Shown piece by piece: positions 36,415-46,825 of a stretch of DNA of 64,000 nucleotides. The position numbers were made by a program, and so were the translations under genes. Origin of the DNA: Azospirillum sp. 412522 (GTDB taxonomy: Bacteria; Pseudomonadota; Alphaproteobacteria; Azospirillales; Azospirillaceae); contig NZ_RWIJ01000010.1 of the NCBI RefSeq assembly GCF_019805165.1, forward strand, positions 1,685 through 65,684, written 5' to 3'. The notes beneath the pieces were generated by a model that was not told where the DNA came from, made no database searches, and saw only the letters and a program-made list of their open reading frames with translations. Each line of letters opens with the position of its first letter. The stretch's first letter is position 1.

Positions 36415-37197
36415 ATGACCGAACCCTGCCCCGCCCCGATGGTGGCGCTCGCCCAGCGGTTGGCCGACTCCAGCGGCAGCGTGGTCCGGCGTTATTTCCG
36501 CACCCCCGTTGCCATCGACGACAAGGCCGACGCCTCGCCGGTCACCGTCGCCGACCGCGAGGCGGAGCACGTCATCCGCACCATCATCGAAAGCCAGCGC
36601 CCCGACGACGGCATCTATGGCGAGGAACACGGCACCAAGAATCTGGACGCCGAATGGGTTTGGGTGATCGATCCCATCGACGGCACCAAGTCCTTCATCA
36701 CCGGCCGGCCGATCTTCGGCACGCTGATCGCCCTGCTGCACCATGGCCGCCCGGTGATGGGCATCATCGACCAGCCAATCGTCGGCGACCGCTGGATCGG
36801 CGTGGAGGGCCGGCCGACCACCCACAACGGCCAGCCGGTGCGCGTCCGCCCCTGCCCCGGCGGGCTGGGCGCCGCCATGTTCGGCACCACCTCGCCCGAC
36901 CTGTTCCCCGGCAGCGACTACGAGGCCTACCGCCGCGTCGCCGCCAAGGTGAAGACGGCGTCCTATGGCGGCGACTGCTACACTTACGGCCTGCTGGCGT
37001 CCGGCTATTACGACCTCGTCGTCGAGTCGGGGCTGAAGCTGTACGACTTCGCGGCCCTGGTGCCGGTGGTGACCGGGGCCGGCGGGCTGATGACGGATTG
37101 GGACGGCAAGCCGCTCGACGCCAACTCCAGCGGCCGGGTGATCGCCGCCGGCGACCCGCAGACCCACCGGGACGCCATGGCGGTGCTGGCCGGCTGA
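36415..37197 (+). CDS. hisN: Histidinol-phosphatase, inositol monophosphatase type (HisN)
   Basis: A 260-residue Mg2+-dependent phosphatase of the IMPase superfamily. The metal motifs are GEEH (residues ~69), WVIDPIDGTKSFITGRP (DPIDGT) and YDFAALVPVVTGAGG in place of WDxxA. The PIDGTKSFI segment and overall length match the HisN group that performs the penultimate histidine step, though inositol phosphatase activity cannot be excluded. A GAAGGAG site precedes the ATG. The next gene follows after 10 nt, so they are probably co-transcribed. Confidence 0.88.
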   Translation: MTEPCPAPMVALAQRLADSSGSVVRRYFRTPVAIDDKADASPVTVADREAEHVIRTIIESQRPDDGIYGEEHGTKNLDAEWVWVIDPIDGTKSFITGRPIFGTLIALLHHGRPVMGIIDQPIVGDRWIGVEGRPTTHNGQPVRVRPCPGGLGAAMFGTTSPDLFPGSDYEAYRRVAAKVKTASYGGDCYTYGLLASGYYDLVVESGLKLYDFAALVPVVTGAGGLMTDWDGKPLDANSSGRVIAAGDPQTHRDAMAVLAG

Positions 37198-37207
37198 GGG
37201 AACCCCC

Positions 37208-37708
37208 ATGACCGCTATCAGCCCGCCCGCCCGTTCCGTCTTCGAAACTTCCCCAGAAAAGCTGCGCCCCTTCCTGGAAGGGCTTGCGGCGCGGGTATCG
37301 GGGGGATCGAACTGGATGGTGCGCAAGAAGACCGTCTGCGACCTGCTGCTGGGGCTGGACGCCTTCTTCGCCCTGCCCGCTGCCGAGCGACAGGCCCTGA
37401 TGACCGACGGCGCCAGCCCGGCCGACGGTGCGGACACGGAGGGCGGACCGGAGGATTTCCGCAGGGTGCTGCCGATCTACGTCGGCGCGATCCTGGAGCG
37501 TTTGGCCGAAAAGACCGTTGCGTCCCCGGAACAGGCGGCCATCTACCTGCTCTCCATCCATCCGGAACATCAGGCGGCGGCGGAAGCCTGGATGCTGGCC
37601 GACCCGCGCAACGGGAAGTCGGTGCGCAGGCTGATGCGCGGCGACCGTCGCTATCGCCAGTTGATGGACCGCATGGCCGACCATTGGCGGACCGTCCAGG
37701 GACGTTGA
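37208..37708 (+). CDS. Hypothetical protein downstream of hisN
   Basis: A 166-residue soluble, mainly helical protein without recognised domain. Notable segments are FLEGLAARVSGGSNWMVRKKTVCDLLLGLDAFF and SPEQAAIYLLSIHPEHQAAAEAWMLADP. It starts 10 nt after hisN and ends in a charged helix (RRYRQLMDRMADHWRTV). Linkage to hisN suggests the same transcript but gives no functional clue. Confidence 0.7.
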   Translation: MTAISPPARSVFETSPEKLRPFLEGLAARVSGGSNWMVRKKTVCDLLLGLDAFFALPAAERQALMTDGASPADGADTEGGPEDFRRVLPIYVGAILERLAEKTVASPEQAAIYLLSIHPEHQAAAEAWMLADPRNGKSVRRLMRGDRRYRQLMDRMADHWRTVQGR

Positions 37709-37788
37709 GTTCTAAACGGAATAGCGCTTGACCGGAGAGCGGGCGTGGCAATCTAACCAAGACGCCCGCTCCCGATACAGGACCGCCG

Positions 37789-39639
37789 ATGCGCCGCCTT
37801 TTCGCCATTGCCGCTACGATCCTGACCCTTTCGACCCCGGCGCTCCTGGCGCCGGCGCAGGCGGCGACCGTGACCGTCACCGCGCTGAAGCAGTTCGGCG
37901 AGCCTCAGTTCAAGCCCGGCTTCACCCATTTCCCCCACGTCAATCCCGACGCGCCCAAGGGCGGGTCGATCGGGCTGGCCGAATCGCAGCCGGGCACCTA
38001 CGACAGCCTGAACACGCTGATCCTGCGCGGGGTGCGGCCGCGCACGCTGGGGCTGATCTCCGACACGCTGATGGTCGGCTCCGGCTGGGAGCTGGATGCC
38101 GCCTACGCCCATCTGGCGGAGAGCGTCGAGATGCCCGACGATTACGGCTGGGCGATCTTCACGCTGCGCCAGGGCGCCCACTGGCATGACGGCACGCCGA
38201 TCACCAGCGCCGACATCGTCTTCACCTGGGACGCGATCCAGGCCCATGGCGCGCCCTTCATCAAGTCCTTCCTCGACCACACCGCCAAGGTGGAGGCGCT
38301 GGACGACCGCCGCTTCAAGATCACCCTGACCGGCACGGGGGAGATCAAGCCGATCATCGACTTCGCCACCACCTTCTCGCCCCAGCCCAAGCACTGGTGG
38401 ACGTCGAACGGCCGCGACATCTCCAAGACGACGCTCGAGCCGCCGCTGGGCAGCGGTCCCTACCGCATCAAGACGGTCGATGCCGGCCGCTCCATCACCT
38501 ACGAGCGGGTCGCCGACTGGTGGGCGAAGGATCTGCCGACCGCGCGCGGCTTCTACAATTTCGACATCGTGAAGGACGATTTCTACCGCGACGACGACGT
38601 GATGTTCGAGGCGTTCAAGGCCGGCGCCTACGATTTCCGCGGCGAATACCGGGCGCAGCGCTGGACCACCGGCTACGACTTCCCCGCCGCCAGGGACGGC
38701 CGGGTCCTGAAGCTGGAGGTGCCGAGCGAACTGCCGCTGGGCGCCCAGGGCTTCCGCCTGAACACCCGGCGCGACAAGTTCGCCGACCCGCGCGTGCGCG
38801 AGGCGCTGACCCTGCTGTTCGATTTCGACTGGATCCAGAAGAACATCCTGTACGGTCAGTACAAGCGGACGCTCAGCAACTTCCCCAACTCCGACTTCGG
38901 CGCCAAGGGACCGCCCGGTCCGGCGGAACTGGCCCTGCTGGACCCCTTCAAGGCGCAGCTGTCCGACCGGCTGCTGACCCAGCCCTTCGCCCTGCCGACC
39001 ACGGACGGCAGCGGCAACAACCGCGCCCAGGTGCGCGAGGCGACCCGCCTGTTCAAGGAAGCCGGCTGGGAGACCCGCAACGGCAAGCTGACCAATGTGA
39101 AGACCGGCGAGGTGATGGCGGTCGAGTTCCTCGACGGCACCGGCGCGCTGACCCGCGTCACCCAGCCCTATGTCGAGACCCTGCGCCGGGTCGGCATCGA
39201 CGCCACCATCCGCCTCGTCGATACCGCCCAATATCAGGCGCGGCTGGACGAGTTCGATTTCGACGCCACCGTCATCAATCTCGCCTTCTTCACCCCGCCC
39301 GGCACCGAACTGCGCAGCTATTTCGGCTCGGCCGCCGCCGGCATCAAGGGATCGGCGAACTATTCCGGCATCCACGATCCGGTGGCCGACGCCCTGATCG
39401 AAAAGGCGCTGACCGCCAAGGATCTGGACAGCGTGCAGGCTGCCACCCGCGCGCTCGACCGCGTCCTGCTGTGGGGCTTCTACATGGTGCCGCAATGGCA
39501 CAACGCCGAAAGCTGGATCGCCCACAAGGCGTGGCTGGCCCACCCCACGGTCTGGCCGAAATACGACCAGGACTATCGCAGCACCAATTTCCCGGCGACC
39601 TGGTGGGTCGATGCGACGAAGAGGGCGGCGCAGCCTTGA
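37789..39639 (+). CDS. Peptide ABC transporter substrate-binding protein, YejA type (copy 1)
   Basis: A 616-residue periplasmic binding protein (SBP family 5) with a Sec signal peptide (LFAIAATILTLSTPALLAPAQA). It shows FPHVNPDAPKGGSIGLAES, LGSGPYRIKTVDAGRSITYERVADWWAKDLP and RVLLWGFYMVPQWHN, blocks shared with the second copy. YejA-type proteins deliver oligopeptides such as microcin C-like compounds to the YejBEF transporter. It is the first gene of a five-gene operon; the spacing to the next copy is 74 nt. The duplicates are clearly paralogous but diverged, suggesting different peptide ranges (inference). Confidence 0.92.
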   Translation: MRRLFAIAATILTLSTPALLAPAQAATVTVTALKQFGEPQFKPGFTHFPHVNPDAPKGGSIGLAESQPGTYDSLNTLILRGVRPRTLGLISDTLMVGSGWELDAAYAHLAESVEMPDDYGWAIFTLRQGAHWHDGTPITSADIVFTWDAIQAHGAPFIKSFLDHTAKVEALDDRRFKITLTGTGEIKPIIDFATTFSPQPKHWWTSNGRDISKTTLEPPLGSGPYRIKTVDAGRSITYERVADWWAKDLPTARGFYNFDIVKDDFYRDDDVMFEAFKAGAYDFRGEYRAQRWTTGYDFPAARDGRVLKLEVPSELPLGAQGFRLNTRRDKFADPRVREALTLLFDFDWIQKNILYGQYKRTLSNFPNSDFGAKGPPGPAELALLDPFKAQLSDRLLTQPFALPTTDGSGNNRAQVREATRLFKEAGWETRNGKLTNVKTGEVMAVEFLDGTGALTRVTQPYVETLRRVGIDATIRLVDTAQYQARLDEFDFDATVINLAFFTPPGTELRSYFGSAAAGIKGSANYSGIHDPVADALIEKALTAKDLDSVQAATRALDRVLLWGFYMVPQWHNAESWIAHKAWLAHPTVWPKYDQDYRSTNFPATWWVDATKRAAQP

Positions 39640-39713
39640 TGACGCCCCATTGCGGGGCTAACTCCATCAGACTGAACGGTTTTCAGGAAAACAAAAGAGC
39701 GGGGGGAGCGGGC

Positions 39714-41576
39714 ATGACGGGTCGGATGCGGTGGCTGGGCACCGGTATGGCGGCGGCAGTGATGATGGCGGCGGCGGGGCTTCCGCTGCTGACGTCGCCA
39801 CTTGCGGCCCAGACCCAGGGCAGCCACGCCCTGTCCCTGCACGGCAAGCCGAAATACGGGCCCGACTTCCAGCATCTCGACTATGTCAATCCCGACGCCC
39901 CGAAGGGCGGCGAGGTCAAGCTGATGGCCTTCGGCGGCTTCGACAACCTGAACCCCTTCATCCTGCGCGGACAGGCCGCCGCCGGCTCGGGGCTGGTATT
40001 CCAGACCCTGACCACCAGCAACGGCGACGAGGCGATCACCGAATACGGCCTGCTGGCCGAAAGCATCGAGGTCGCGCCGGACCGCACCTGGGTCGCCTTC
40101 ACCCTGCGGCCGCAGGCTCGCTTCCATGATGGCCAGCCGGTTACGGCGGACGACGTGATCTGGAGCTTCGACACGCTGAAGGAGAAGGGCCACCCGCTCT
40201 ACCGGACCTATTACGCCGACGTGACCAAGGCGGAGAAGACCGGCGAGCGTACGGTCAAATTCTCGTTCCGGGATGGCAACAACCCCGAACTGCCGGTCAT
40301 CATGGGCCAGTTGCCGGTCCTGCCCAAGCATGCCTTCGCCAGCCGCGACTTCGCCACCACGACACTGGAACCGCTGATCGGCAGCGGTCCCTACAAGGTG
40401 GTCGACATCCAGCCCGGCCGCGCCATCACCTACGAGCGGGTGAAGGACTGGTGGGCGAAGGATCTGCCGATCAACCGCGGCCGCTACAATTTCGACCGCA
40501 TCCGCTACGACTATTACCGCGACCTCGACGTGGCCTTCGAGGCGTTCAAGGCCGGCGCCTTTGATTTCCGGCTGGAGAATTCGTCGAAGAACTGGACAAC
40601 CGGCTACAATGTCCCGGCGGTGCAGAACGGCCAGATCATCAAGGAGGAGATCAAGCACGAGGACCCGCAAGGCATGCAGGCCTTCGTCTTCAATATCCGC
40701 CGCCCGATCTTCGAGGACCGCCGCGTACGCGAGGCGCTGAATTACCTGTTCGACTATGAATGGACGCGCGCCAACCTGTCCTACGGCCTGTACCAGCGCA
40801 CCAAGAGCTATTTCGCCAATACCGAACTGGCGGCCACCGGCCTGCCCTCGCCCGCCGAACTGAAGCTGCTGGAACCCTTCCGCGGCCAGATCCCGGACGA
40901 GGTGTTCACCAAGCCCTACGAACCGCCGAAGACCGACGCCAGCGGCAACATCCGCGGCAACCTGCGCACCGCGCTGGGTCTGCTGAAGGACGCTGGCTGG
41001 GATCTGAAGAACGGTAAGCTGACCAATGGGCAGGGCCAGCCCTTCCGTTTCGAGATCCTGCTGGTCCAGGCCGACATGGAACGCATCGTCCAGCCCTTCG
41101 TCCGCAATCTGGAGCGCGCCGGGATCGAGGCGCAGATCCGCGTGATCGACAGCGCGCAGTACCAGAACCGCACTGATAATTTCGATTACGATATGATCAT
41201 CGAGCGCTTCCCGCAGTCGTTGTCGCCCGGCAACGAACAGCGCGATTACTGGGAATCCTCGCGCGCCGACCAGCCCGGCAGCCGGAATGCCATCGGCATC
41301 AAGAACCCGGCGGTCGACAAGCTGGTGGAGACGCTGATCGCCGCCCCCGACCGCGAGGCGCTGATCACCGCCACCCGGGCGCTGGACCGCGTGCTGCTGT
41401 GGAACTGGTACGTCATTCCGCACTGGTACGACAATGTCTACCGCGTCGCCTATTGGAACCGTTTCTCCCATCCGGCGGTTGCCCCGAAATACGGCCTGGG
41501 CTTCTCGGACAGCTGGTGGGTCGATACGGACAAGAACGCCAAGCTCGCCAACAGCCCACGCCGCACGGGACCCTGA
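39714..41576 (+). CDS. yejA: Peptide ABC transporter substrate-binding protein, YejA type (copy 2)
   Basis: A 620-residue periplasmic SBP family 5 protein with signal peptide (WLGTGMAAAVMMAAAGLPLL, cleavage near AAQ). It carries LDYVNPDAPKGGEVKLMAFGGFDNLNPFILRG, IGSGPYKVVDIQPGRAITYERVKDWWAKDLP and LDRVLLWNWYVIPHWYDNVY. It fits the family consensus somewhat better than copy 1 (for example FDNLNPF). GGGGGGAG precedes ATG 39714; the longer open frame back to 38397 is the shadow of copy 1. It supplies peptides to the permeases encoded next. Confidence 0.93.
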   Translation: MTGRMRWLGTGMAAAVMMAAAGLPLLTSPLAAQTQGSHALSLHGKPKYGPDFQHLDYVNPDAPKGGEVKLMAFGGFDNLNPFILRGQAAAGSGLVFQTLTTSNGDEAITEYGLLAESIEVAPDRTWVAFTLRPQARFHDGQPVTADDVIWSFDTLKEKGHPLYRTYYADVTKAEKTGERTVKFSFRDGNNPELPVIMGQLPVLPKHAFASRDFATTTLEPLIGSGPYKVVDIQPGRAITYERVKDWWAKDLPINRGRYNFDRIRYDYYRDLDVAFEAFKAGAFDFRLENSSKNWTTGYNVPAVQNGQIIKEEIKHEDPQGMQAFVFNIRRPIFEDRRVREALNYLFDYEWTRANLSYGLYQRTKSYFANTELAATGLPSPAELKLLEPFRGQIPDEVFTKPYEPPKTDASGNIRGNLRTALGLLKDAGWDLKNGKLTNGQGQPFRFEILLVQADMERIVQPFVRNLERAGIEAQIRVIDSAQYQNRTDNFDYDMIIERFPQSLSPGNEQRDYWESSRADQPGSRNAIGIKNPAVDKLVETLIAAPDREALITATRALDRVLLWNWYVIPHWYDNVYRVAYWNRFSHPAVAPKYGLGFSDSWWVDTDKNAKLANSPRRTGP

Positions 41577-41664
41577 GCAACAGTCTGGTCTAAGCTGCCG
41601 TCACCTGAAGACTGTCATCTGCAAGACTGCCACCTGAAGATTGGGGAGGGTCGGGACACCCGCG

Positions 41665-42777
41665 ATGCTGGCCTACATCATCCGCCGCCTGCTGCTGATC
41701 ATCCCCACCCTGTTCGGGATCATGGTGATCAATTTCCTGATCGTGCAGATCGCTCCCGGCGGCCCGATCGAGCAGATGATCGCCCGCGTCCAGGGCACCG
41801 CGGTGGAGGCGACCTCGCGAATCGGCGGCAGCGCCGGCGGCGACGCCAACGCCGCCGCCCAGCGCCAGAACCAGACCGGCGGCGACAGCGGCGGCAAATA
41901 TCGCGGCGCCCAGGGGCTGGATCCCGCCTTCATCAAGCAGCTGGAGAAGGAGTTCGGCTTCGACAAGCCGCTGCACGAACGCTTCATCCACATGATGTCG
42001 AACTACATCATGTTCGATTTCGGGACCAGCTACTTCCGGGACCGCCGCGTCGTCGATCTGGTGCTGGAGAAGATGCCGGTGTCGATCTCGCTCGGCATCT
42101 GGACGACGCTGATCGTCTATCTGGTCTCCATCCCCTTGGGCATCGCCAAGGCGGTGCGCGACGGCCAGCCCTTCGACGTCTGGACCTCCGGCGTGGTCAT
42201 TGTCGGCTATGCGATTCCCAGCTTCCTGTTCGCCGTGCTGCTGATCGTGGTGTTCGCCGGCGGGCGCTATCTCGACTGGTTCCCCCTGCGCGGGCTGGTG
42301 TCAGACAATTGGGGCAGCCTGCCCTGGTACAAACAGGTGCTCGACTATTTCTGGCACATGGCCCTACCGGTGATCTCCATGGTGATCGGCGGCTTCGCCG
42401 GCCTGACCATGCTGACCAAGAACTCCTTCCTGGAGGAGATCGGCAAGCAGTACGTCACCACCGCCAGGGCCAAGGGCCTGACGGAAAACCGCGTGCTGTA
42501 CGGCCATGTCTTCCGCAACGCGATGCTGATCGTCATCGCCGGTTTCCCCGGCGCCTTCATCGGCATCCTGTTCACCGGCGCCATGCTGATCGAGGTTATC
42601 TTCTCGCTCGACGGGCTGGGGCTGCTCGGCTTCGAGGCGGCGATCAACCGCGACTATCCGGTGATGTTCGGCACGCTCTATTTCTTCACGCTGCTGGGGC
42701 TGATCATGAATCTGGTCGGCGACATCACCTATGTGATGGTCGATCCCCGCATCGACTTCGACTCGCGGAGGGTGTGA
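41665..42777 (+). CDS. yejB: Peptide ABC transporter permease YejB
   Basis: A 370-residue inner-membrane permease (BPD_transp_1). It opens [20 protein letters not shown], a standard DppB-like first helix, has an unusual Gly/Gln-rich periplasmic insert near residues 55-75, and the EAA loop [26 protein letters not shown] that contacts the ATPase. The YejB length (~365) fits. The stop overlaps the start of yejE by 1 nt (TGATG). ATG 41665 is chosen; a TTG at 41641 only adds non-conserved residues. Confidence 0.93.
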   Translation: MLAYIIRRLLLIIPTLFGIMVINFLIVQIAPGGPIEQMIARVQGTAVEATSRIGGSAGGDANAAAQRQNQTGGDSGGKYRGAQGLDPAFIKQLEKEFGFDKPLHERFIHMMSNYIMFDFGTSYFRDRRVVDLVLEKMPVSISLGIWTTLIVYLVSIPLGIAKAVRDGQPFDVWTSGVVIVGYAIPSFLFAVLLIVVFAGGRYLDWFPLRGLVSDNWGSLPWYKQVLDYFWHMALPVISMVIGGFAGLTMLTKNSFLEEIGKQYVTTARAKGLTENRVLYGHVFRNAMLIVIAGFPGAFIGILFTGAMLIEVIFSLDGLGLLGFEAAINRDYPVMFGTLYFFTLLGLIMNLVGDITYVMVDPRIDFDSRRV

Positions 42778-43862
42778 TGACTCCGCTGACCCGGCGCCGG
42801 CTGGCCAATTTCAAGGCGAACCGCCGCGGCTTCTGGTCCTTCTGGATCTTCCTGGTGCTGTTCGTCGTCTCGCTGGGGGCGGAGTTCATCGCCAACGACA
42901 AGCCGCTGCTGATCGAATACGAGAACCACTATTACTGGCCGGTCTTCCATACCTATCCGGAGACCACCTTCGGCGGCGAGTTCGAGACCGAGACCGATTA
43001 CCGCGATCCTTACGTCCGCGACCTGATCGCCGCCAAGGGCTGGATGGTCTGGCCGCCGATCCCCTACAGCTACCGCACCATCAACTACAACCTGCCGGTC
43101 CCGGCGCCGGCCCCGCCGTCGGCCGACAACTGGCTCGGCACCGACGACCAGGGGCGCGACGTGGTGGCGCGGCTGATCTACGGCTTCCGCATCTCGGTTC
43201 TGTTCGGGCTGGTGCTGACCGCCTTCTCCTCGGTCATCGGCGTCGCGGCCGGCGCGGTCCAAGGTTACTTCGGCGGCCTGACCGACCTCTTGTTCCAGCG
43301 CTTCATCGAGATCTGGCAGGGGCTGCCCACCCTGTTCCTGCTGATCATCCTGGCCAGCGTGGTGACCCCGACCTTCTGGTGGCTGCTCGGCCTTCTGCTG
43401 CTGTTCTCCTGGACCTCGCTGGTCCATGTGGTCCGGGCGGAGTTCCTGCGGGCGCGCAACCTCGATTACGTGCGCGCCGCCAAGGCGCTTGGCGCCGGCG
43501 ACGTGACGATCATGATGCGCCATGTGCTGCCCAACGCCATGGTGGCGACGCTGACCTTCATGCCCTTCATCCTGAACGGTTCGATCACCACCCTGACCGC
43601 GCTGGACTTCCTCGGCTTCGGCCTGCCGCCCGGCTCGCCGTCGCTGGGCGAACTGCTGGCCCAGGGCAAATCCAACCTCCAGGCGCCCTGGCTGGGGCTG
43701 ACCGCCTTCTTCGTGCTGGCGATCATGCTGAGCCTGCTGATCTTCATCGGCGAGGCGGTGCGCGACGCCTTCGACCCGCGCAAGACCATCGCCCAGATGT
43801 CCACCGCGCTGCCCGGCGAGGCCGCCGCGGCCACCGCCGCGCGCAAGGAGGCGGCGGAGTGA
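42777..43862 (+). CDS. yejE: Peptide ABC transporter permease YejE
   Basis: A 361-residue DppC-like permease. It starts with an OppC N domain (RRRLANFKANRRGFWSFWIFLVLF), then the long periplasmic part with YYWPVFHTYPETTFGG characteristic of YejE, the segment NWLGTDDQGRDVVARLIYGFRIS, and the EAA loop LDYVRAAKALGAGDVTIMMRHVLPNA. It forms the channel with YejB. Translationally coupled to yejB and followed 25 nt later by the ATPase gene. Confidence 0.94.
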   Translation: MTPLTRRRLANFKANRRGFWSFWIFLVLFVVSLGAEFIANDKPLLIEYENHYYWPVFHTYPETTFGGEFETETDYRDPYVRDLIAAKGWMVWPPIPYSYRTINYNLPVPAPAPPSADNWLGTDDQGRDVVARLIYGFRISVLFGLVLTAFSSVIGVAAGAVQGYFGGLTDLLFQRFIEIWQGLPTLFLLIILASVVTPTFWWLLGLLLLFSWTSLVHVVRAEFLRARNLDYVRAAKALGAGDVTIMMRHVLPNAMVATLTFMPFILNGSITTLTALDFLGFGLPPGSPSLGELLAQGKSNLQAPWLGLTAFFVLAIMLSLLIFIGEAVRDAFDPRKTIAQMSTALPGEAAAATAARKEAAE

Positions 43863-43887
43863 TGACGACGACCGTGAAGAGCCCGAC

Positions 43888-45528
43888 ATGAGCCTGATGC
43901 CCCCCAACCCCGACCTCCTGTCCGTGCGGGGCCTGCGCGTCGATTTCCGCTCGGGCGCCGGCGCGACCCAGGCCGTCAAGGGCGTGTCCTTCGACATCCA
44001 GAAGGGCGAGACGGTGGCGCTCGTCGGCGAATCGGGATCCGGCAAGTCGGTGACGGCCCTGTCGATCCTGCAGCTGCTGCCCTACCCGATGGCGCACCAC
44101 CCCGCCGGCTCGATCCGCTTCCGCGACACCGAGCTTCTCGGCGCCGAGGAGAAGACTTTGCGGCAGGTGCGCGGCAACCGCATCGCCATGATCTTCCAGG
44201 AGCCGATGACCTCGCTGAACCCGCTGCACAGCATCGAGCGGCAGATCAACGAGACCCTGTTCCTGCACAAGCGCCTGTCGCGCGGCGCCGCCCGCGCCCG
44301 CACGCTGGAGCTTCTGCGCCTCGTCGGCCTGCCCGACCCGGAAAAGCGGCTGACCGCCTACCCGCACGAGCTGTCGGGCGGCCAGCGCCAGCGCGTGATG
44401 ATCGCCATGGCGCTCGCCAACGAGCCGGACCTGCTGATCGCCGACGAGCCGACCACGGCGCTCGACGTCACCATCCAGGCGCAGATCCTGGCGCTGCTGA
44501 AGGATCTGCAAAGCCGCTTCGGCATGGCGCTGCTGCTGATCACCCACGACCTCGGCGTGGTGCGCAAGATGGCCGACCGCGTCTGCGTGATGAACCAAGG
44601 CGAGATCGTCGAGCAGGCCAAGGTCGACGATTTGTTCATCCGCCCGCGCCACGCCTACACGAAGAAGCTGCTGTCGGCCGAGCCGCGCGGCAACCCGCTG
44701 TCGCCACCCGACGACGCGGCGGAGGTGATGGCCGCCGACCGTCTCAAGGTGCATTTCCCGATCAAGAAGGGGCTGCTGCGCCGCACCGTCGGCCATGTCA
44801 AGGCGGTGGACGGCGTCGATGTCGCGGTCCGCCGCGGCCATACCGTCGGCGTCGTCGGCGAATCGGGATCGGGCAAGACGACGCTGGGCCTCGCGCTCCT
44901 GCGCCTGCACGCCAGCCAGGGCGCCATCCGCTTCGACGGCACCGACATCCAGGGCTGGCAGCCGAAACGCCTGCGCGGCCTGAGGCGCGAGATGCAGATC
45001 GTCTTCCAGGACCCCTATGGCAGCCTGTCGCCCCGCCTGTCGGTCGGCCAGATCATCGGCGAGGGGCTGGGCATCCATGGCATCGGCGACCGCAGCGAAC
45101 GCGAGGCCATGGTCGCCCGCGCGCTGGAGGAGGTCGGCCTGCCGCCCGAGGCGCGCAACCGCTACCCGCACGAGTTCTCCGGCGGCCAGCGCCAACGCAT
45201 CGCCATCGCCCGCGCCCTGGTGCTGAAGCCGAAATTCGTCGTGCTGGACGAGCCGACCTCGGCGCTCGACATGTCGGTGCAGGCGCAGATCGTCGATCTG
45301 CTGCGCGACATCCAGGCCCGCCACAACCTCGCCTACCTGTTCATCAGCCACGACCTGCGGGTGGTGCGAGCGCTGTCCAGCCACGTCATGGTGATGAAGG
45401 ACGGCAAGGTGGTCGAGCAGGGTCCGACCCAGCGCATCTTCGAGGAGCCGCGCGAGGAGTACACCCGCGCCCTGCTCGCCGCCGCGCTGAACCTGGAGGC
45501 GGTGGAGTCGCCGGCGGTGCGGACGTGA
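43888..45528 (+). CDS. yejF: Peptide ABC transporter ATP-binding protein YejF (duplicated ATPase)
   Basis: A 546-residue protein with two ABC ATPase domains. Domain 1 (~10-260): Walker [10 protein letters not shown], signature LSGGQRQRV, Walker [13 protein letters not shown]. Domain 2 (~290-530): Walker [10 protein letters not shown], signature FSGGQRQRI, Walker [13 protein letters not shown]. This fused arrangement is that of YejF/GsiA. It powers the YejBE channel. It is the last gene of the operon; meaB follows after 73 nt. Confidence 0.95.
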   Translation: MSLMPPNPDLLSVRGLRVDFRSGAGATQAVKGVSFDIQKGETVALVGESGSGKSVTALSILQLLPYPMAHHPAGSIRFRDTELLGAEEKTLRQVRGNRIAMIFQEPMTSLNPLHSIERQINETLFLHKRLSRGAARARTLELLRLVGLPDPEKRLTAYPHELSGGQRQRVMIAMALANEPDLLIADEPTTALDVTIQAQILALLKDLQSRFGMALLLITHDLGVVRKMADRVCVMNQGEIVEQAKVDDLFIRPRHAYTKKLLSAEPRGNPLSPPDDAAEVMAADRLKVHFPIKKGLLRRTVGHVKAVDGVDVAVRRGHTVGVVGESGSGKTTLGLALLRLHASQGAIRFDGTDIQGWQPKRLRGLRREMQIVFQDPYGSLSPRLSVGQIIGEGLGIHGIGDRSEREAMVARALEEVGLPPEARNRYPHEFSGGQRQRIAIARALVLKPKFVVLDEPTSALDMSVQAQIVDLLRDIQARHNLAYLFISHDLRVVRALSSHVMVMKDGKVVEQGPTQRIFEEPREEYTRALLAAALNLEAVESPAVRT

Positions 45529-45601
45529 GGCCCGGGCTTTATCCGCGACCGCTCCGCGGGTAGGGTAGCCCTCCCCTCGCACTGACCGACGCGCCGCCGC
45601 C

Positions 45602-46612
45602 ATGACCGACACCGCCCCGCAAGACGCTGCCCGCCTCGCAACCCAACTTGCAGGGGCCGTCCGGTCGGGGGACCGGCGGGCGCTGGCGCGGGCGATCACG
45701 CTGATCGAATCGACGCGGGCCGACCATCGCGCCATCGCCGACGCGCTGCTGGCGGCTCTGCTGCCCCATACCGGCAACTCGGTGCGACTCGGCATCTCCG
45801 GCGTGCCGGGGGTCGGCAAATCGACCTTCATCGAGGCGTTCGGGCTGCATGTCATCGGGCTGGGACACAAGGTCGCGGTGCTGGCGGTCGATCCGTCGTC
45901 GCAGCGCACCGGCGGCTCGATCCTGGGCGACAAGACCCGCATGGTCGACCTGTCGCGCGATCCCGACGCCTTCATCCGCCCCTCCCCGGCGGGCGCGACG
46001 CTGGGCGGGGTGGCGCGCCGCACGCGCGAGGCGATGCTGGTCTGCGAGGCCGCCGGCTTCGACGTCATCATCGTGGAGACGGTCGGCGTCGGCCAGTCGG
46101 AGACCGCGGTCGCCGACATGGTCGACCTGTTCCTGCTGCTGCTGCTGCCGGCCGGCGGCGACGAGCTGCAGGGCATCAAGAAGGGCATCGTCGAGCTGGC
46201 CGACCTCGTGGTCGTCAACAAGGCCGACGGCGACCTCGCCGCCACCGCCCGCCACACCGTCGCCGATTACCGCCACGCGCTGACCCTGCTGCGCCATGGC
46301 GACTGGCGGGTGCCGGTCCTCAGCTGCTCCGCCTTCAAGAAGATCGGCATCGACACGGTCTGGCAGACCATCGGCGAGCACAGGACCTTGACCGAGGCCA
46401 ACGGCGCCCGCGCCACCCGCCGGGCGGAGCAGGCCCGCGCCTGGCTGTGGAGCGAGATCCGCGAGACGCTGATCGACCGCTTCCGCGCCCACCCCGCCGT
46501 ACGGTCCGATCTGGCGCGGCTCGAAGCGGAGGTTACCGCCGGAGCCGTCATCCCGGCGGCGGCGGCCCACACCCTCCTGGGTCGCTTCCTCGATCGATCG
46601 GACCCCGCATAA
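45602..46612 (+). CDS. meaB: Methylmalonyl-CoA mutase-associated GTPase MeaB
   Basis: A 336-residue G3E-family GTPase that protects and reloads the adenosylcobalamin mutase. Motifs: P-loop [57 protein letters not shown], and the guanine-specificity VVVNKADGD. It ends with the dimerisation arm. No mutase gene is next to it, so it presumably serves a methylmalonyl- or ethylmalonyl-CoA mutase encoded elsewhere, consistent with ethylmalonyl-CoA/propionyl-CoA metabolism in a PHA-forming alphaproteobacterium. Confidence 0.95.
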   Translation: MTDTAPQDAARLATQLAGAVRSGDRRALARAITLIESTRADHRAIADALLAALLPHTGNSVRLGISGVPGVGKSTFIEAFGLHVIGLGHKVAVLAVDPSSQRTGGSILGDKTRMVDLSRDPDAFIRPSPAGATLGGVARRTREAMLVCEAAGFDVIIVETVGVGQSETAVADMVDLFLLLLLPAGGDELQGIKKGIVELADLVVVNKADGDLAATARHTVADYRHALTLLRHGDWRVPVLSCSAFKKIGIDTVWQTIGEHRTLTEANGARATRRAEQARAWLWSEIRETLIDRFRAHPAVRSDLARLEAEVTAGAVIPAAAAHTLLGRFLDRSDPA

Positions 46613-46627
46613 CCCGTTCAGCTTATG

Positions 46628-46657
46628 TTGCACCGCAACAAATCCGTTGCACCGCAC
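46628..46657. promoter_or_regulatory. Tandem TTGCACCGCA repeats upstream of the phasin gene (putative PhaR operator)
   Basis: TTGCACCGCAA (46628-46638), a dyad TTGC-N3-GCAA, is followed 8 nt later by TTGCACCGCAC (46647-46657). Centre-to-centre spacing is 19 nt, about two helical turns. TGC/GCA dyads of this kind are the reported target of PhaR, the repressor that controls phasin genes in PHA producers. The assignment to PhaR is by analogy. The sites are about 170 nt before the phasin ATG. Confidence 0.5.
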
Positions 46658-46825
46658 CAACCGTAGGGCTATTCTGCACCGGGCGGGAAAGGGGCGGCGT
46701 GCGCCGATTCGACCTTTGTCGATTCGCCAAGTCGCTTGGGCCGGGGTGCCCGCGGTCTCCTGGGGTTACGCCGGAGCGGCCTTTCCGTTTCCGCCAATAT
46801 GCCTTGCTTTACGGGAGACAACGCC

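Noticed and set aside
38397..39713. Long N-terminal extension of the second YejA-like protein
   Set aside because: The extra ~440 codons are the wrong-frame reading of the first yejA copy; the true start at 39714 has a Shine-Dalgarno and signal peptide.
43744..46257. 837-codon antisense frame across yejE, yejF and meaB
   Set aside because: It crosses three well-supported genes and translates to low-complexity Arg/Ala/Gln sequence.
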